Assembly (NCBI RefSeq): GCF_014202905.1 | Contig: NZ_JACHHY010000009.1 | Span: 104,491-168,490 of the forward strand | DNA from: Chitinivorax tropicus | GTDB taxonomy: Bacteria; Pseudomonadota; Gammaproteobacteria; Burkholderiales; SCOH01 | Reading direction: 5' to 3' | Length of the DNA: 64,000 nucleotides | Shown: positions 17,361 through 26,381 of the stretch, piece by piece | Numbering within the stretch: position 1 is the stretch's first letter | How the letters are laid out: every line of letters starts with the position of its first letter | The notes under the pieces: model-generated | Databases searched by the model: none | What the model was told of the DNA's origin: nothing | What the model saw: the letters and a program-made list of their open reading frames with translations, nothing else | Made by a program: the position numbers and the translations under genes

Positions 17361-18992
17361 ATGGTCAGTGAGAAAACCAGTGCATTGATCATCGATGATG
17401 CGCTGACCGTGAGACAATCGCTTCGGGCCATTCTCAGCCAGCTAGGCATCACCCGTGCGGAAACCGCCTCGACCATTGGTGAAGCGAGGCGGCGTATCAA
17501 TTCGACCCAATTTGACGTCATCTTGTGCGACTACCATTTTGGTGACGGCACCAGTGGCCAGGAGTTTCTCGAAGAACTGCGCAGAGACGGCAAGCTGTCG
17601 CTCTCGACCGTATTTTTCATGATCACGGCGGAATCCACCTATGAGCGCGTGGTCGCGGTGGCCGAGGTCGCGCCGGATGACTATCTGCTCAAGCCTTTCA
17701 CCAGTGCCCAATTGCACGACAGGCTGGTTCGCGCCGAAAACAAAAAACAGGTGCTGTTGACGATCTACAACAAGATCGAGCGGGGTGACCTCCCTGGCGC
17801 AATCAATGCGGCCAAAGAGCTGCTGGACGTCACCAAGACCTATCGCACCGATGTGATCAGGCTGCTGGCCCATTTGCTGATGGAAACAGGGCGCGTGAAT
17901 GAGGCCGGCGAGTTGTACAGCTCTTTGCTGTCCACCCGCACCGTCCCCTGGGCCAAGCTGGGCTTGGCCCGCGTATTCGGCGCCAAAGGGCAGGGTGAGC
18001 AAGCGGAAGCATTGATGAAATCCATCATCGCGGACAACCACATGTATGTGGATGCCTATGATCAACTGGCCACCCACTTCATCACCCAAGGCCGCGAAGA
18101 TGAAGCCATGGCTGTCATGGAAAAAGCGCTGGCGGTCACCCCCCACAATCTGGCACGGCTGCAGCAGGCAGGCCAGATAGCCTATCGCCTGGGTGAACAC
18201 GGCAAGGCCAGGGGGTTTCTGGAGCGGGCCGTCGCCCACGGCGGCAATTCCAATCTGCTTGACCCACGTGCTGTCATGTACCTGGCCATTTCCTGCTACG
18301 CCGAAGGCAAACAGCGCGAAGCCGAGAAAATGGTGCATCTGCTCACCGGGCTGGCAGAGCGCGAGCCATCCTATGAGCGGCGGATGCTGCTCGTCTTGAG
18401 CAACGCCGCGCGTGCTTGGGCGATTGGCAAGCCTGACCAGGCTGTTTTCGTCTTGAAGGAGATCGGCAATCATATCCTGACACCAGAGCTGACTTTTGAG
18501 CTGGCGGTGGACTTCCTGTCCGTATGTGCCCGCATGGCCTCGGGAGAAACAGCGGTGCTGGATTGGGCCAATTTCATCGTCAAACGCTTTGCCGTGGCCC
18601 GCGCCGCCAGTGAAAAGATGGAAATTGCCGTCAAGCAATCCAAAGAGCTGACCGGGGTCGTGCAGTTCATCTCTCAGGAAATCAACCAACTGGCCAGCCA
18701 AGGCGCCATGCTGGTCGTCCAACATAAGCTGTCAGAGGCAGCCGATCACCTGTACACCCACGCTATCGAAACCTGGAATGCACGGCTGCTGCTGGCCGCC
18801 GCCAATGCCTGCCTGCGTTGCGCCAAGGCTGACCTGGAGGACAGCTATCGCCTGGGTCATGCGGAAAAATGCGTGGAGATATTGGTGGCGCAGCGCTATG
18901 AGCCGGAAACGGTCGATCAATTGATCACCGAACTCCGCGCTGTCCGTGATCAAATCCAGCGCAAAGACCAGAACACGCCACCAACAGCTTGA
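17361..18992 (+). CDS. Response regulator with TPR-rich output region
   Basis: A 543-residue protein. Residues 5-120 are a receiver domain with acidic pocket Asp12-Asp13, phosphoacceptor Asp57 in Leu-Cys-Asp-Tyr-His, Thr89 and Lys111 (Leu-Lys-Pro-Phe). The remainder has no DNA-binding domain. It is helical with several TPR-like repeats between about 130 and 330, for example the Gln-Gly-Arg-Glu-Asp-Glu-Ala-Met-Ala-Val unit, and so probably works by protein-protein contact. No histidine kinase is nearby. It overlaps the start of recG by 4 bases (TTGA), so the two may be co-translated, though their functions have no obvious connection. A GAGG sits 6-9 bases before the ATG. Confidence 0.9.
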   Translation: MVSEKTSALIIDDALTVRQSLRAILSQLGITRAETASTIGEARRRINSTQFDVILCDYHFGDGTSGQEFLEELRRDGKLSLSTVFFMITAESTYERVVAVAEVAPDDYLLKPFTSAQLHDRLVRAENKKQVLLTIYNKIERGDLPGAINAAKELLDVTKTYRTDVIRLLAHLLMETGRVNEAGELYSSLLSTRTVPWAKLGLARVFGAKGQGEQAEALMKSIIADNHMYVDAYDQLATHFITQGREDEAMAVMEKALAVTPHNLARLQQAGQIAYRLGEHGKARGFLERAVAHGGNSNLLDPRAVMYLAISCYAEGKQREAEKMVHLLTGLAEREPSYERRMLLVLSNAARAWAIGKPDQAVFVLKEIGNHILTPELTFELAVDFLSVCARMASGETAVLDWANFIVKRFAVARAASEKMEIAVKQSKELTGVVQFISQEINQLASQGAMLVVQHKLSEAADHLYTHAIETWNARLLLAAANACLRCAKADLEDSYRLGHAEKCVEILVAQRYEPETVDQLITELRAVRDQIQRKDQNTPPTA

Positions 18993-21070
18993 TCAGTCGT
19001 CGGCAATTCGGCAACATTACTGCTGTGAATACCTCCAGCACACCAACCGATCTGCCCGTCACATCCGCTGCCGTCCTTCAACGGCTGGCCAAGCTGGGCA
19101 TCCACCGCCGCTTTGATTTGATCCTGCATCTGCCATTGCGGTATGAAGACGAAACCCATCTCTATCCCATTGCGGACGCGCCCCTTGGCGAGACAGTGCT
19201 GGTCGAGGGCGAGGTGACCCATCACGAGATCAGCTATCGCCCTCGGCGGCAATTGGTCTGCCAAGTGAGAGAGGGCGAATCCGTCCTGCATGTCCGCTTT
19301 CTGAATTTCTACCCGAGCCAAGTCAAACAGTTTGCGGTCGGCAACCGGGTGCGCCTACTGGGAGAGATCCGCCACGGCTTTTTCGGAGCTGAGATGGTGC
19401 ACCCCAAGGTCAGAGTGGTCACGGATGGTACCAGCCTGGCGGAAGCCTTGACGCCAGTCTATCCCACCACGGCGGGCCTCACACAACCCTCACTACGCAA
19501 GCTGATCGCCAGCGCAATGGGCACCAGTGAACTCAGCGACACGCTACCATCCGCCACCCTTGACGCACTGAACCTGCCTGCCTTCGACGGCTCGGTGCGG
19601 CTGTTGCACAACCCACCACCCGATGTCCCGCAACGCGCCCTGACCGAGCGGGAACACCCGGCCTGGCAGCGGCTGAAGTTCGATGAACTGCTGGCTCAGC
19701 AACTGTCGATGCGGACAGCGTATCGGGCGCGGCGTGACAAATCAGCGCCAGTATTGACCAGCCCAGGCACACTGGCCAGACAGCTGCTCGCTGGCCTGCC
19801 ATTTGGCCTGACTGGCGCACAGCAACGGGTCCTCACAGAGATCAGCCAGGATCTGGCCCGCCCCTACCCCATGCAACGACTACTGCAGGGTGACGTGGGT
19901 AGCGGCAAGACCATCGTAGCCGCGCTGGCGGCCTTGCACGCCATCGAGGCAGGGTATCAGGCGGCGTTGATGGCGCCCACGGAGATTCTGGCAGAGCAGC
20001 ACTTCCTCAAGCTTTCAGCCTGGCTGGCCCCTTTGGGGATCGAGGTCGCCTGGTTGGCTGGCAGTCTGCGTAAATCCGAGAAGAGCAAGCAACTGGACCG
20101 TGTCGCCAGCGGTGAAGCCAAGCTCGCCATCGGCACCCATGCACTGTTTCAGGAGCAAGTCACCTTTGAGCAATTAGGGCTGGCAATTGTCGATGAGCAG
20201 CATCGGTTCGGTGTCCACCAGCGCTTGGCCTTACGCGCCAAGGGCCATAGCCCACATCAGCTGATGATGAGCGCCACGCCGATCCCCCGCACCTTATCCA
20301 TGAGCTATTACGCCGATCTGGACGTATCGGTGATCGATGAGCTACCACCAGGCCGCACCCCCATTGTCACCAAGCTGGTGTCAGAGGCCCGGCGTGATGA
20401 AATCATCGAACGGGTCCGGATGAAATGCCAGGAAGGCAGGCAAGCCTACTGGGTGTGTCCGCTGATTGAAGAATCCGAAGCCCTGCAGCTGCAGACCGCC
20501 TTGGATACCCATGCCGTCTTATCCGAATCGCTCGCAGAATTAAAGGTAGGCTTGGTTCATGGGCGGATGAAGGCCGCCGAAAAGGCAGCGGTCATGGCTG
20601 CGTTCAAAGCCAACGAGATCCATCTGCTAGTGGCCACCACAGTCATCGAGGTCGGGGTGGATGTCCCAAATGCCAGTTTGATGGTCATCGAGCACGCCGA
20701 GCGCATGGGGCTTTCCCAACTGCACCAGCTGCGGGGCCGCGTGGGACGAGGCGCGGCGGAAAGCACTTGCATCCTGCTCTATACCACGCCGTTGTCTGAT
20801 ACCGCCAAAGCCCGGCTGAAGGTCATCTATGAAAACACCGATGGCTTTGAGATCGCACGCCAGGATTTGCACCTGCGGGGCCCAGGGGAATTTCTGGGGG
20901 CGCGTCAGTCAGGGGCACCGATGCTTCGCTTTGCCGATCTGGAAAAGGATGTAGAACTGCTGGAGGCTGCGCAGGCAACAGCTGAGAGGCTGCTCGATCA
21001 AGCACCATCGGTCGCTACAGCCCATCTGTCGCGATGGCTGGGCAGCAAAACGGATCTGCTCAAGGTCTGA
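18989..21070 (+). CDS. recG: ATP-dependent DNA helicase RecG
   Basis: A 693-residue helicase that remodels stalled replication forks and Holliday junctions. The N-terminal wedge/OB domain (about 20-160) includes Leu-Gly-Ile-His-Arg-Arg-Phe-Asp-Leu-Ile-Leu-His-Leu-Pro-Leu-Arg-Tyr. The motor domains have Walker A Gly-Asp-Val-Gly-Ser-Gly-Lys-Thr (near 303), motif II Asp-Glu-Gln-His (near 402), Met-Ser-Ala-Thr-Pro-Ile-Pro-Arg-Thr, and the late motif Gln-Leu-Arg-Gly-Arg-Val-Gly-Arg-Gly. The TTG at 18989 overlaps the preceding stop; a GTG at 19025 is an alternative that removes 12 residues without known conservation. It is convergent with the yedI-like gene. Confidence 0.95.
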   Translation: MISRRQFGNITAVNTSSTPTDLPVTSAAVLQRLAKLGIHRRFDLILHLPLRYEDETHLYPIADAPLGETVLVEGEVTHHEISYRPRRQLVCQVREGESVLHVRFLNFYPSQVKQFAVGNRVRLLGEIRHGFFGAEMVHPKVRVVTDGTSLAEALTPVYPTTAGLTQPSLRKLIASAMGTSELSDTLPSATLDALNLPAFDGSVRLLHNPPPDVPQRALTEREHPAWQRLKFDELLAQQLSMRTAYRARRDKSAPVLTSPGTLARQLLAGLPFGLTGAQQRVLTEISQDLARPYPMQRLLQGDVGSGKTIVAALAALHAIEAGYQAALMAPTEILAEQHFLKLSAWLAPLGIEVAWLAGSLRKSEKSKQLDRVASGEAKLAIGTHALFQEQVTFEQLGLAIVDEQHRFGVHQRLALRAKGHSPHQLMMSATPIPRTLSMSYYADLDVSVIDELPPGRTPIVTKLVSEARRDEIIERVRMKCQEGRQAYWVCPLIEESEALQLQTALDTHAVLSESLAELKVGLVHGRMKAAEKAAVMAAFKANEIHLLVATTVIEVGVDVPNASLMVIEHAERMGLSQLHQLRGRVGRGAAESTCILLYTTPLSDTAKARLKVIYENTDGFEIARQDLHLRGPGEFLGARQSGAPMLRFADLEKDVELLEAAQATAERLLDQAPSVATAHLSRWLGSKTDLLKV

Positions 21071-21193
21071 CTAGGCTGGGTCGGTCGGCGCACCCTCCAC
21101 CTGGCCTGCCAGGGAGGAATCGTTTGCGGAAGCCATACAGGCGTCACAACAGGGCGACATCTGCCGCCCCTTGTCATGCACACCGCCATGCCA

Positions 21194-22156
21194 TCATGCA
21201 GCCTTGGCGGGTTTGACCAGGCTGATCAACTTGCCAACCACGGTCACCACGGCCAGGCAAACGGCACCCGCCACGACACCAACGACCGCATCCAGCACCG
21301 ACGAGGTAACCCCTCCCAGCACCGGCCCCACCACCGCAACCGTTCCAGCTGCTTGCGAGGCATGGTGTATGAAGTCATACACAGCCGGCACACCATGCGC
21401 CAAGATGCTGCCACCCACCATGAACATGGCCACGGTACCCGCCACCGAGAGGAACTTCATCAACATCGGCGCAGCCAACAGCAAGCCCCTACCCAACCCG
21501 CCCCACATCGCAGCCGGCCCACCCTGTTCTGCTTTTCGGGTCAGGTAGTAGCCCAGATCATCGAGCTTGACGATGCCGGCAACCAAGCCATACACCCCAA
21601 CGGTCATGATGACGCCGATCCCCGCCAGCACCGCGACTTGATTGGTGAAAGTGGCGTGCGCCACGGTTCCCAATGCAATCACGATGATTTCCGCCGAGAG
21701 GATGAAGTCCGTCCGGATCGCTCCTTTGATCTTTTCCTTTTCATACGCAACCATATCCACATTGCTATCAGCGATGGCTTGCAGGTGGGCTTCGTGCTCC
21801 GTCTGTTCTGCTTCTGCACCATGCAGGAATTGATGAGCGATCTTCTCGAAACCCTCGAAACACAGATAGGCGCCGCCGATCATCAGCAATGGCAGCACCG
21901 CCCAACTTGCAAAGCTGCTGATGGCCAACGCAGCCGGCACCAGGATCAGCTTATTGCAGAATGAGCCTTTGGCAACCGCCCACACAACAGGCAATTCACG
22001 ATCCGCAGCCACCCCAGCCACCTGCTGTGCGTTCAGCGCGAGGTCATCCCCCAGCACGCCAGCTGTCTTCTTGGCGGCCACCTTGGTCATCACCGCCACA
22101 TCGTCCAACAGGGTCGCGATATCATCAATCAATGCTAAAAGACTTGTTCCAGCCAT
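21194..22156 (-). CDS. yedI: DUF808 family inner-membrane protein (YedI-like)
   Basis: A 320-residue membrane protein of the DUF808 family, typified by E. coli YedI. It opens with [13 protein letters not shown] and has a [13 protein letters not shown] segment. Several hydrophobic helices follow (about 80-105, 160-215, 230-260, 275-310), plus the conserved [12 protein letters not shown] motif (near 110). The function is unknown. It is convergent with recG and divergent from the DMT transporter gene. Confidence 0.9.
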   Translation of the reverse strand: MAGTSLLALIDDIATLLDDVAVMTKVAAKKTAGVLGDDLALNAQQVAGVAADRELPVVWAVAKGSFCNKLILVPAALAISSFASWAVLPLLMIGGAYLCFEGFEKIAHQFLHGAEAEQTEHEAHLQAIADSNVDMVAYEKEKIKGAIRTDFILSAEIIVIALGTVAHATFTNQVAVLAGIGVIMTVGVYGLVAGIVKLDDLGYYLTRKAEQGGPAAMWGGLGRGLLLAAPMLMKFLSVAGTVAMFMVGGSILAHGVPAVYDFIHHASQAAGTVAVVGPVLGGVTSSVLDAVVGVVAGAVCLAVVTVVGKLISLVKPAKAA

Positions 22157-22493
22157 GCGGATTCCTTGAGTTTACTAAGCAAATAGTTCAGAGCCCCGAT
22201 CTGCCGGATGGATGACACCTAGCCTTGCCTAAAATTCGATTCGTCACAGGCCATGAAATGGTGCCGACCAAGCCCGGTCAATCAGGGCGATCATTGTCGG
22301 TCGGGGATTCAACCACTACCGCACGAAATGATCAATATCGCTCAGGCATAATAGCAGGCTATTGCGCTATGCCCATGTTGAGCGTGCCCCGGTCGCCCGT
22401 CATCGGCATGCCACGGGGCCATGGCCCGTCACATCGATCCACCCACTTGAATATACAGCTGCCTGAATCCAAGGCAGATGATCGGAGCATGAG
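22157..22493. other. 337-bp divergent intergenic region
   Basis: This separates the divergent yedI-like and DMT transporter genes and must hold promoters for both. I see no repeat or operator that I would defend. The last 15 bases carry the GGAG ribosome site used by the TTG start at 22494. Confidence 0.45.
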
Positions 22494-23381
22494 TTGTCTA
22501 CACATCCCCGCCTATCCTACTTCCTATTGACCCTTACCTCACTATTCTGGTCGGGTAATTTTGTGGTGGCACGCGCCACCCATGCGGCCATCGCCCCCAT
22601 GACGCTTTCCTTTGCGAGGTGGACAATCGCGCTGCTGATCCTGCTGCCCTGGGTCGGCAAACGTGCCTGGTTACAGCGGCAGTTGTTGCGCACTCACTAC
22701 AAACGTATTGTGCTGCTGGGTATTTTAGGCGTAGCCGGATTCAATAGCTTTGTCTATGCGGGGCTGCAATATACCACTGCGATGAACGCCGTTCTGCTGA
22801 ACTCTTTCATCCCGATACTGATTGTATTGATTGGCTGGGCATTTCAAAAACAGGCGCTCAGCCGGGCATCCATGATTGGCATCCTGACCTCTTTTGGTGG
22901 CGTGATGCTGATTGTCAGCCGAGCGGATTGGCAAACGCTGACCCATCTATCCATCAACCAAGGCGATGCGTTGGTTTTCTGCGCGGTTGTCTGCTGGGCC
23001 ATTTACACCGTCCTGTTACGCGGCCTGCCACAAACAATGGACCGGCTGGCCATGCTGGTTGCCGTTGTTGCGGTTGGCTGGCTTGTGCTGGCCCTGCCCT
23101 TCACCTATGAGGTATGGGGGCTGCAACACCATACTGATCTGAATCTGCCCAATCTTCTTACCTTCCTGTATGTGGGCATCTTTCCATCTGTCCTGGCTTA
23201 TCTCTTCTACAACCGGGGTGTAGCCGATGTCGGCCCAGCCAAGGCAGGGGCGTTCATTCACCTGATGCCTGCATTCGGCTCCATCCTGGCCATGTTATTT
23301 CTGGGCGAAAAACTGCAAAGCTACCACGCAGGTGGAATCGCCTTGATCTTTTGCGGCATTTATCTCAATACTCGCCAGTAA
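22494..23381 (+). CDS. DMT superfamily (EamA) exporter
   Basis: A 295-residue membrane protein with about ten transmembrane helices arranged as two EamA repeats, the pattern of drug/metabolite transporters. Repeat 1 contains Ser-Leu-Phe-Trp-Ser-Gly-Asn-Phe-Val-Val-Ala-Arg near the N-terminus. Repeat 2 contains Cys-Trp-Ala-Ile-Tyr-Thr-Val-Leu-Leu-Arg and ends Phe-Leu-Gly-Glu-Lys-Leu. These carriers usually export amino acids or metabolites; the substrate is unknown. The start is a TTG at 22494 preceded by GGAG; no ATG fits the first helix. It ends 26 bases before the GDPD gene, so the two are likely one transcript. Confidence 0.9.
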   Translation: MSTHPRLSYFLLTLTSLFWSGNFVVARATHAAIAPMTLSFARWTIALLILLPWVGKRAWLQRQLLRTHYKRIVLLGILGVAGFNSFVYAGLQYTTAMNAVLLNSFIPILIVLIGWAFQKQALSRASMIGILTSFGGVMLIVSRADWQTLTHLSINQGDALVFCAVVCWAIYTVLLRGLPQTMDRLAMLVAVVAVGWLVLALPFTYEVWGLQHHTDLNLPNLLTFLYVGIFPSVLAYLFYNRGVADVGPAKAGAFIHLMPAFGSILAMLFLGEKLQSYHAGGIALIFCGIYLNTRQ

Positions 23382-23407
23382 GGGGCACCCAGTTTCAGGA
23401 GTCAATC

Positions 23408-24094
23408 ATGCATTTGCTTGCACATCGGGGACATCATCAAACCCTGCCAGAGAACACCATGGAAGCCTTCTCCTCGGCCATGGCACTTGGGTTCGAAGGC
23501 ATTGAAACGGACGTACGGATCAGCCGCGATCAGCAACTCATCTTGTTTCACAATCGGGTTGCAAGCAATGGCTGCGCCGTTGCCGAGCTGACCCGATCCG
23601 AATTGGAGGTTGTAACAGGCTTTCATGTCCCCACGCTGGAAGAAGCACTTGATGCGTTTCCCACGGCACTATGGAACATTGAAATCAAAGTTGCGGCAGC
23701 ACAGGCCAGCAGCATCCGGGTACTGAAACGCTATCAGCACAACCGCCGACTATTGATCACGTCATTCCGTCACGACATTGTATTGGCCTGCGCCCATGAG
23801 TTGTCCACTGACTGCGGCATGCTGATCGCCCATCGCCCTGTCTCCATCAATAGCCTGGCCCATGCCGCACTGCCTGAGCCACGGCTCAGAACCATCGTTT
23901 GGGACTTTGAAATCGTAGACGTGCAGCAACTGGAGATGGCCAATGCCATTGGCTTCAAAAACATCGTCTATGGCCCACACACCGCATCAGAGCACGAGCT
24001 GTGCACACACCTTGGCTTGCACGGCCTCATTACAGACCACCCTGAGTTCGTTGAGCTACCACATCGAGGGTTGCATTCGTTGACTAAACATTGA
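23408..24094 (+). CDS. Glycerophosphodiester phosphodiesterase family protein
   Basis: A 228-residue TIM-barrel hydrolase of the GDPD family, which splits glycerophosphodiesters to glycerol-3-phosphate and an alcohol. The catalytic layout is clear: Ala-His-Arg-Gly at residues 5-8, Pro-Glu-Asn-Thr near 17, Glu-Thr-Asp-Val near 36 and Phe-His-Asn near 50. The second catalytic His normally appears as His-Asp; here it is His-Asn. There is no signal peptide, so it acts in the cytoplasm. A CAGGAG (23394-23399) supports the ATG at 23408. It probably shares a transcript with the DMT exporter. Confidence 0.88.
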   Translation: MHLLAHRGHHQTLPENTMEAFSSAMALGFEGIETDVRISRDQQLILFHNRVASNGCAVAELTRSELEVVTGFHVPTLEEALDAFPTALWNIEIKVAAAQASSIRVLKRYQHNRRLLITSFRHDIVLACAHELSTDCGMLIAHRPVSINSLAHAALPEPRLRTIVWDFEIVDVQQLEMANAIGFKNIVYGPHTASEHELCTHLGLHGLITDHPEFVELPHRGLHSLTKH

Positions 24095-24208
24095 TCAGCA
24101 TCTATTGGGGGGTGGCCCCCAGAGTCCGGGCGATTCCGTTCGGCGGGCGGCTGCTCGACACCCATGATTCAGCCTGCCCGCCCCACTCTGGGAGCCTTTC
24201 TGCCAGTT

Positions 24209-24248
24209 GGCATGAGGCAATGCACATCAACCCATTGCCTCATTGGCC
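24209..24248. terminator. Strong hairpin between the GDPD gene and aminopeptidase 1
   Basis: ATGAGGCAATG at 24212-24222 pairs perfectly with CATTGCCTCAT at 24233-24243, and a further GGC/GCC pair extends the stem past a 2-base bulge. It lies 10 bases beyond the minus-strand aminopeptidase stop (24259) in a convergent gap, so it probably acts as a terminator for that gene and perhaps for both. Confidence 0.6.
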
Positions 24249-24258
24249 ACGACAGGTA

Positions 24259-25851
24259 TTACTTGGTTGCGGTATAGCCGCCAGTCAAACTATATACAGA
24301 TTCTTCATAACCACGGATCATGATATAGACATCACTGGAGCTGGGTACCTTCACCACGCACTTTTCATTGCTGCCATTCTTATAGGGACGGCAGTCATAC
24401 TGTTTGGTCGAGGGCTGGCCGCCAATCCGTACATAGAGGTCGGCATCACCCGTCCCACTGATATTGGCTGTGAAGTTGGTGCCGCCTTGCACTTTATACG
24501 GGCCGTAGGATTTGACTCCCCCTTGCTTGAGGGTGACGTTGTTATCGCTGATGGTGCGGGCACCACCGCCGGGCGTGCCGCCACCGGTATCGCCATCGCT
24601 GCCCAATTCCACCATATAAGCCATGCCCAGCTTGGCGAATTTCAGTGCATGCTGGACTTGATCGCCCATGGTCGCCAAGGTGTCACGCTCGCTATGGATG
24701 GCTCGGTTATAGCTGTTGAAGGCCGCTTCGAATGGCATGGAGGCGGGAATGCCCTGGTTGTACCAGGAGTAATGGTCTGAGCAGCCATAGCCACACTTGT
24801 CAAAACCGATCTTGAGTGTCGGCAGGTAGGTCTTGATCAGGCTCTCGACAAAAGCGTTTTGCTGCTGATCGGTGTAGTCAGTATAGAGGTAGATATCAGC
24901 ATCCGACCCTTTGAAATTGGTCATATCCAGCTGCATCACGCCGATCACATTCACCCCGTCGGCCTTGTATTTGGCCGCGATCTCATACGAGCCGCGCAGG
25001 CCGACTTCCTCCGCAGCATAGGCCATGAACTTGATGGTGCGCTTGGGCTTGTAGTTGTTCGCCATCATCACCCGGATCACCTCAGTCATGCTGGCAATCC
25101 CTGAGGCGTCATCATCAGCGCCGGGCGCGCGGCTGTCTTCCCGCATGTCCTCAGCCCGCCCATGGATCGAATCCTGGTGCCCACCCAATACAACGACTTC
25201 CTTGCCAAGCGTCGGGTCAGATCCCTGAATCGTCATGATCACCGACTTCTGCAGCCAGCTGTGACTGAACGTTTCGACGGTTATATCACTGCGGTTGCCA
25301 GCCAGTTGTTTCCACTTGTTGAGAATGTAGTTGGAGCCCTTCACCCCGCCCTGTGTCTGATAGAAACGGTTGGCGAAGGCAGACAGGTCACTGATGGTGG
25401 TATAGATCGGTGCTTCCTGCATCTGCGACAACAGTGGAGTGACGATAGTCTGGTTATCGATTTTATAACTGGGTCGCGCCGCGAATGACATGCTGGGCAC
25501 TTTCAATGAAGCACGGGCTTGCTCCAATGTTTCATGTGCGACAAACCCGCCGCAACGACGCATGAACATATGCACCATGCCACCCATCTTGTTCAGTTTC
25601 GCTTCGTCCACCTCGATCACATGCACGGTCTCATGTGGAATCGTCTTCATCCCTGCCATGGGTTGCAGGCTGGTAGGTAGCGTGCTTTGATCAAGCAGTT
25701 TGATGTCGCTATCGATAAAACGTTGAAATACTTGGTAACCCTCGGCACCAACCGTGACATAGACCTTCTTCCCGGCGGGTGCGTCTGCGGCATAGGCCGA
25801 CCCAATCGTGGTGAGCCCCAGCAGCATGGCAGCAATATAACGTTGCTTCAT
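24259..25851 (-). CDS. Secreted M28 leucyl aminopeptidase with PPC domain (copy 1)
   Basis: A 530-residue exported aminopeptidase. A signal peptide (1-21, ending Ala-Tyr-Ala-Ala) and a propeptide region precede the M28 catalytic domain (about 150-420). Zinc-site residues follow the Aeromonas aminopeptidase pattern: His225 in Gly-Gly-His-Gln-Asp-Ser, Asp in Pro-Gly-Ala-Asp-Asp-Asp (246-248), Glu281/Glu282 in Ala-Ala-Glu-Glu-Val-Gly-Leu, Asp309 in Gln-Leu-Asp-Met and His360 in Cys-Ser-Asp-His. Cys353 and Cys357 match the disulfide of that enzyme. A Gly-rich linker (420-430) leads to a PPC domain (about 435-530) of the kind usually removed on maturation. A strong AAAGGAG ribosome site precedes the ATG. 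It is a tandem paralogue of the next upstream gene. Confidence 0.95.
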   Translation of the reverse strand: MKQRYIAAMLLGLTTIGSAYAADAPAGKKVYVTVGAEGYQVFQRFIDSDIKLLDQSTLPTSLQPMAGMKTIPHETVHVIEVDEAKLNKMGGMVHMFMRRCGGFVAHETLEQARASLKVPSMSFAARPSYKIDNQTIVTPLLSQMQEAPIYTTISDLSAFANRFYQTQGGVKGSNYILNKWKQLAGNRSDITVETFSHSWLQKSVIMTIQGSDPTLGKEVVVLGGHQDSIHGRAEDMREDSRAPGADDDASGIASMTEVIRVMMANNYKPKRTIKFMAYAAEEVGLRGSYEIAAKYKADGVNVIGVMQLDMTNFKGSDADIYLYTDYTDQQQNAFVESLIKTYLPTLKIGFDKCGYGCSDHYSWYNQGIPASMPFEAAFNSYNRAIHSERDTLATMGDQVQHALKFAKLGMAYMVELGSDGDTGGGTPGGGARTISDNNVTLKQGGVKSYGPYKVQGGTNFTANISGTGDADLYVRIGGQPSTKQYDCRPYKNGSNEKCVVKVPSSSDVYIMIRGYEESVYSLTGGYTATK

Positions 25852-26169
25852 TGATTTTTCTCCTTTTTTTCGACTTGATCACGACCTGTTTTCAGGTCGC
25901 GCCAAGCCCAGCCCCAATGACGTTTGCAAAATGGAAGCCATTCCACACCGCCTCCATTATGACGAATGGATGCTAACTCAATTAGAAGGAGAAACCAATC
26001 ACTTTGCATGATATCCGGCTGGATCGTGTTGGTTAAAGTTCGAAAATGATGATCTGAATTGCCATCATTGCGATCCAACCCACCTGAGAAACTTATATAA
26101 CCAATTGAAATTAATTAATTTTCCATAAAAACAGAAGTAAGTTGATAATGGAAAATACATATATTGCGT

Positions 26170-26201
26170 CAATACGTGATTACGCAACACACCACGTATT
26201 G
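26170..26201. promoter_or_regulatory. 9-bp inverted repeat in the aminopeptidase 1 upstream region
   Basis: CAATACGTG at 26170-26178 is the exact reverse complement of CACGTATTG at 26193-26201, with 14 bases between. It lies about 320 bases upstream of the aminopeptidase copy 1 start. It could be a regulator binding site, but no regulator is known. Confidence 0.3.
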
Positions 26202-26319
26202 CTCAGTTTCAGAAAAGGAAAAAAGCAGGCGGGAATCGTAGATGGGCACAGATACCCACTCAATCAAGTCAGCACCAGATTTGGGGGCTTGGCGGTATAG
26301 TCAAGCCGCGAGGTCGCCA

Positions 26320-26364
26320 CTTCGGCCTGCCGAATCACGCCAGGCTGCATTCGACAGGCCGAAG
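26320..26364 (-). terminator. Hairpin downstream of aminopeptidase copy 2
   Basis: CTTCGGCCTG at 26320-26329 and CAGGCCGAAG at 26355-26364 are perfect complements with a 25-base loop. They sit 17 bases past the stop of the minus-strand gene at 26382. No T-run follows. Confidence 0.45.
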
Positions 26365-26381
26365 GTGCCGGAGGATCAAGA

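Larger units (their letters stand above)
25852..26381. other. 530-bp AT-richer gap between the two aminopeptidase genes
   Basis: No gene is evident. The gap must contain the promoter of aminopeptidase copy 1 and the end of the copy 2 transcript. Two inverted repeats (26170-26201 and 26320-26364) are listed separately. The middle (26090-26160) is markedly AT-rich. Confidence 0.5.

Noticed and set aside
17442..18725. 427-codon minus-strand frame opposite the response regulator
   Set aside because: It is a shadow of the REC-TPR gene; its translation is rich in Gln, His and Gly without domain structure.
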